Made by a program: the position numbers and the translations under genes. Shown here one piece after another: positions 62,073 to 64,000 of a stretch of DNA of 64,000 nucleotides (the stretch's first letter is position 1; each line of letters opens with the position of its first letter). The notes beneath the pieces are model-generated. The model worked only from the letters and a program-made list of their open reading frames with translations. It was not told the origin of the DNA and did not search any database. Origin of the DNA: Trichosphaerium sp. ATCC 40318 (taxonomy: Eukaryota; Discosea; Flabellinia; Trichosidae); assembly GCA_038496445.1 (NCBI GenBank), contig JALMLS010000175.1, forward strand, positions 186,001 to 250,000, written 5' to 3'.

Positions 62073-62607
62073 CAAACAAGAAAAAACTCAAAAAACCAAA
62101 AAAAACAAAACCGCGCCCAAAACTGGAGAAGGGAAAAAAATGTCAAATGCAATCCTTCTTTTTTGCTTTCTACAAGTATTTTGTCTTGTTTATTTCTTAT
62201 TATTCTACAATTTTCTTTTTTTTACAGTGTGCTCGTTTTGTTGCGAACCCAAATTCTATTGCACCTAGCCATTCATCTCTATCGCGTTGATTACGGCCTT
62301 TAAGTATAATTGCGCCAGTATTTGAGCATAGAGTAAATGTGTCAATCTCGCCACATAATATCCTAGAGTAGACTTAATTGTTTGATCATGTTAAGTTATG
62401 AAAAAAATACGTACTGCAACACATCAAGTCCTACAAGATTTATGACTCGTTTAAATTTACCACGTGCCACGGCTTTCTCGTTTACAAATGTAATAATACA
62501 CATATTTACAATATCAAAGATACACCATCGATGTTTCTCACTGTATTATAAACAAAGCAATTAGAGTGGTTTATAAAAAAAAACAAATCAAAAAAAAAAA
62601 GAAGATT
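62073..62607. other. Intergenic, A-rich then T-rich
   Basis: Long A- and T-runs after the V-ATPase stop; no frame supported (the Lys-rich frame at 62051 overlaps the V-ATPase end). CACGTG near 62461. Confidence 0.45.
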
Positions 62608-63381
62608 TCAGTCGTACGTTCTTTTCTTACTACTTTCTGTAACAGAAAGCCATCCACTATGTATACAATGATTATGGTTCACTGCAATACGTTTCTGAGA
62701 CTTATATGGTATCACAGTAGTATTCCTCCTTGTTTCTAAAGCAGTTTGTACGTCCTTTCTAATAATCAAATCTCCGAATACAAATCTTCTTCTATAGGTA
62801 TTCTCTTCTGTAGCGCTATCAATTACAGCTATTTTATCACAACAAGCTATAAGTCTATCTAATTCTCTATTGTTCCTTGGTGTACGCCAACGTGTATCTT
62901 CTACAATGAATTCTGGCGATGTTTGCGATCTGTTTGACTTGTATTGATTTCTTTTCTCATCTGTTATGTATAAGTGTAAATCAGCTCCTGATGACTTCCT
63001 TGGTCTACCAGAAGATATTCTATCAACGTAGATACTTGGTATCTCACCAATACGATCAAGTAAACGAGCATGTAGCCATCCTTCACCAAGATCTGCTAAA
63101 ATATCAAAAACGTCTCCAGCGTTAAAATTAAGCTCCTCTGTTCGGTGAGCTACGTAAGAAAACTTCGCCCTTCCTTTCCATCTTACTTGCTTGACATAAT
63201 CGCTTTTACGAACTAAAAAGTTTGCAGGGACTTTACCAGTCTCTCCAATAAGATTTCTAGCGGTCCACCAAGTAGACCCTTTTCTTACAATATCAAGCTT
63301 ATCTCCTTTTCTGAAGCTTAGTTCTTTATATGTACGAGCAGAATAGGCATGGTGAGCATAAGCTACAAGTATTACTTTCAT
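62608..63381 (-). CDS. Double SH3-domain protein
   Basis: ATG 63379-63381 opens MKVILVAYAHHAYSARTYKE, and the frame is intronless for 257 residues. SH3 domain 1 (about residues 4-57) shows AYAHHAYS, ELSFRKGDKLDIV, STWWTARN and ETGKVPANFLV. SH3 domain 2 (about 68-120) shows AKFSYVAHRTEELNFNAGDV, EGWLHARL and GEIPSIYV. The key ALYDY-like, WW and PxxY-type elements are present, with a degenerate first aromatic. A basic tail and a region with no known domain follow. It is probably an adaptor binding proline-rich partners in membrane or cytoskeletal assembly. Confidence 0.8.
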   Translation of the reverse strand: MKVILVAYAHHAYSARTYKELSFRKGDKLDIVRKGSTWWTARNLIGETGKVPANFLVRKSDYVKQVRWKGRAKFSYVAHRTEELNFNAGDVFDILADLGEGWLHARLLDRIGEIPSIYVDRISSGRPRKSSGADLHLYITDEKRNQYKSNRSQTSPEFIVEDTRWRTPRNNRELDRLIACCDKIAVIDSATEENTYRRRFVFGDLIIRKDVQTALETRRNTTVIPYKSQKRIAVNHNHCIHSGWLSVTESSKKRTYD

Positions 63382-63590
63382 TTTAGAACCTAAACAAACC
63401 GATTAATAAAAAACTTTTTGATTGAAAAAGAGGAAATTTCTTTGTTACGATTCGAAATTGAATTTGAGGAGTACTAGTCTTAAATAGCATTATAAACCAC
63501 TCAATTTAGCAATAGAGTAAAAATACCTTTAGAGCGTATTGCTATCGAAAAAGGCGAAAAAAACAAAAAAAGCGCGAAGTAACAACGATT

Positions 63591-64000
63591 CTAATGAACC
63601 TTGTGACTTCCTTTCTCATTAAATTGCGTACAACAGCAATCTAAAAATATCCAAAAAACCCAAAAGCGTTTTGAGGAAGTTCTTAATGAATAAAAAGGAA
63701 AAAGTGCGTAAAATAGTATATGCGCTTTCGGCGTACTTGTAGGTGCCGATGCAGGTCCTTTCTGTTTAATCATGCCTAAATTTCGGTTGTGAAACGAAAA
63801 CTTTCTCGTTCCTTCCACAAAAGCAAGTGTTTCTTGCTTATTCTTAGGTACTTCAGAGTAGTCGTCTTCTGATCGATATTCGACATTACCATCTTGTACA
63901 ACTGGTAAAACTGCAATTCTAGCTAGTATTTGAGTTGTATGAGTGTCTTCAGCAGGTAATGGAAGTAGCTGAACGTTACGGTCTTTTGGTGAGTCTTGAG
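63591..64000 (-). CDS. 3' end of an unidentified gene
   Basis: The frame is open from the window edge through LPLPAEDTHTTQILARIAVL and EGTRKFSFHNRNLGMIKQKG to about 63744. A possible 90-nt intron then joins it to a final short exon ending at 63591-63593. The sequence reads like a soluble domain with an extended tail; no family recognised. The 5' part lies outside the window. Confidence 0.5.
   Translation of the reverse strand, partial: QDSPKDRNVQLLPLPAEDTHTTQILARIAVLPVVQDGNVEYRSEDDYSEVPKNKQETLAFVEGTRKFSFHNRNLGMIKQKGPASAPTSTPKAHILFYALFPFYSLRTSSKRFWVFWIFLDCCCTQFNEKGSHKVH

Noticed and set aside
62051-62290. Lysine-rich plus-strand frame after the V-ATPase gene
   Set aside because: Overlaps the last codons of subunit C in another frame and is driven by an A-rich 3' flank.

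Overview
This window is nuclear DNA of a single-celled eukaryote with a compact genome. The evidence is direct: most conserved proteins can only be read after removing short GT-AG introns (about 36-130 nt, many near 45-60 nt, often with a TACTAAC-like branch site), and the conserved genes are eukaryotic. They include the cohesin subunit SMC3, the centromere factor Mis18, the RNA polymerase subunit RPABC4, translocon-associated protein alpha, V-ATPase subunit C, Arf- and Rho-like GTPases, an exostosin-type GT64 glycosyltransferase and a PNUTS-like PP1 regulator. TRAP-alpha and GT64 argue against yeast-like fungi. I cannot name the lineage; a protist is the safe statement.

Layout. 0-10 kb: a partial type I membrane protein, a polytopic membrane protein, an F-box protein with an RNA polymerase II CTD-like tail, a small bacterial-type protein, a lysosomal-type lipase, a small hypothetical and a membrane-anchored thioredoxin. 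10-20 kb: a large gene joining a coiled coil and a ZZ-type zinc finger to an adenylation / carrier / reductase (carboxylic acid reductase) enzyme, then a secreted SMP-30-like propeller and a GT64 enzyme. 20-32 kb: a GH18-like secreted-type TIM barrel, a long TPR-Sel1 protein, an F-box/MORN-like repeat gene, hypotheticals and a kappa-class GST. 32-38 kb: an acidic F-box-like gene, a secreted PAN/PLAT-like protein, a gene-poor stretch and a second F-box/MORN-like repeat gene. 38-50 kb: DDHD phospholipase, PNUTS-like protein, RPABC4, TRAP-alpha, Rho-like GTPase and Mis18. 50-64 kb: F-box/LRR gene, a cysteine-rich gene, decayed repeats, SMC3, Arf-like GTPase, V-ATPase C, a double-SH3 protein and a partial gene.

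Two gene populations are mixed. Housekeeping genes are intron-rich. The repeat-rich F-box-type genes at 27.3, 32.6, 36.4, 50.3 and 52.2 kb are intronless, and at least one further repeat gene survives only as a frameshifted remnant (about 52.0 kb). Their repeat types recall families common in giant DNA viruses of protists, so lineage-specific expansion or old viral exchange are both possible. Almost no operon-like logic applies; genes lie close on both strands, with CACGTG hexamers unusually frequent in intergenic DNA and introns. All exon joins here were made by eye from frame, splice consensus and family motifs, and coordinates of multi-exon genes are outer limits.
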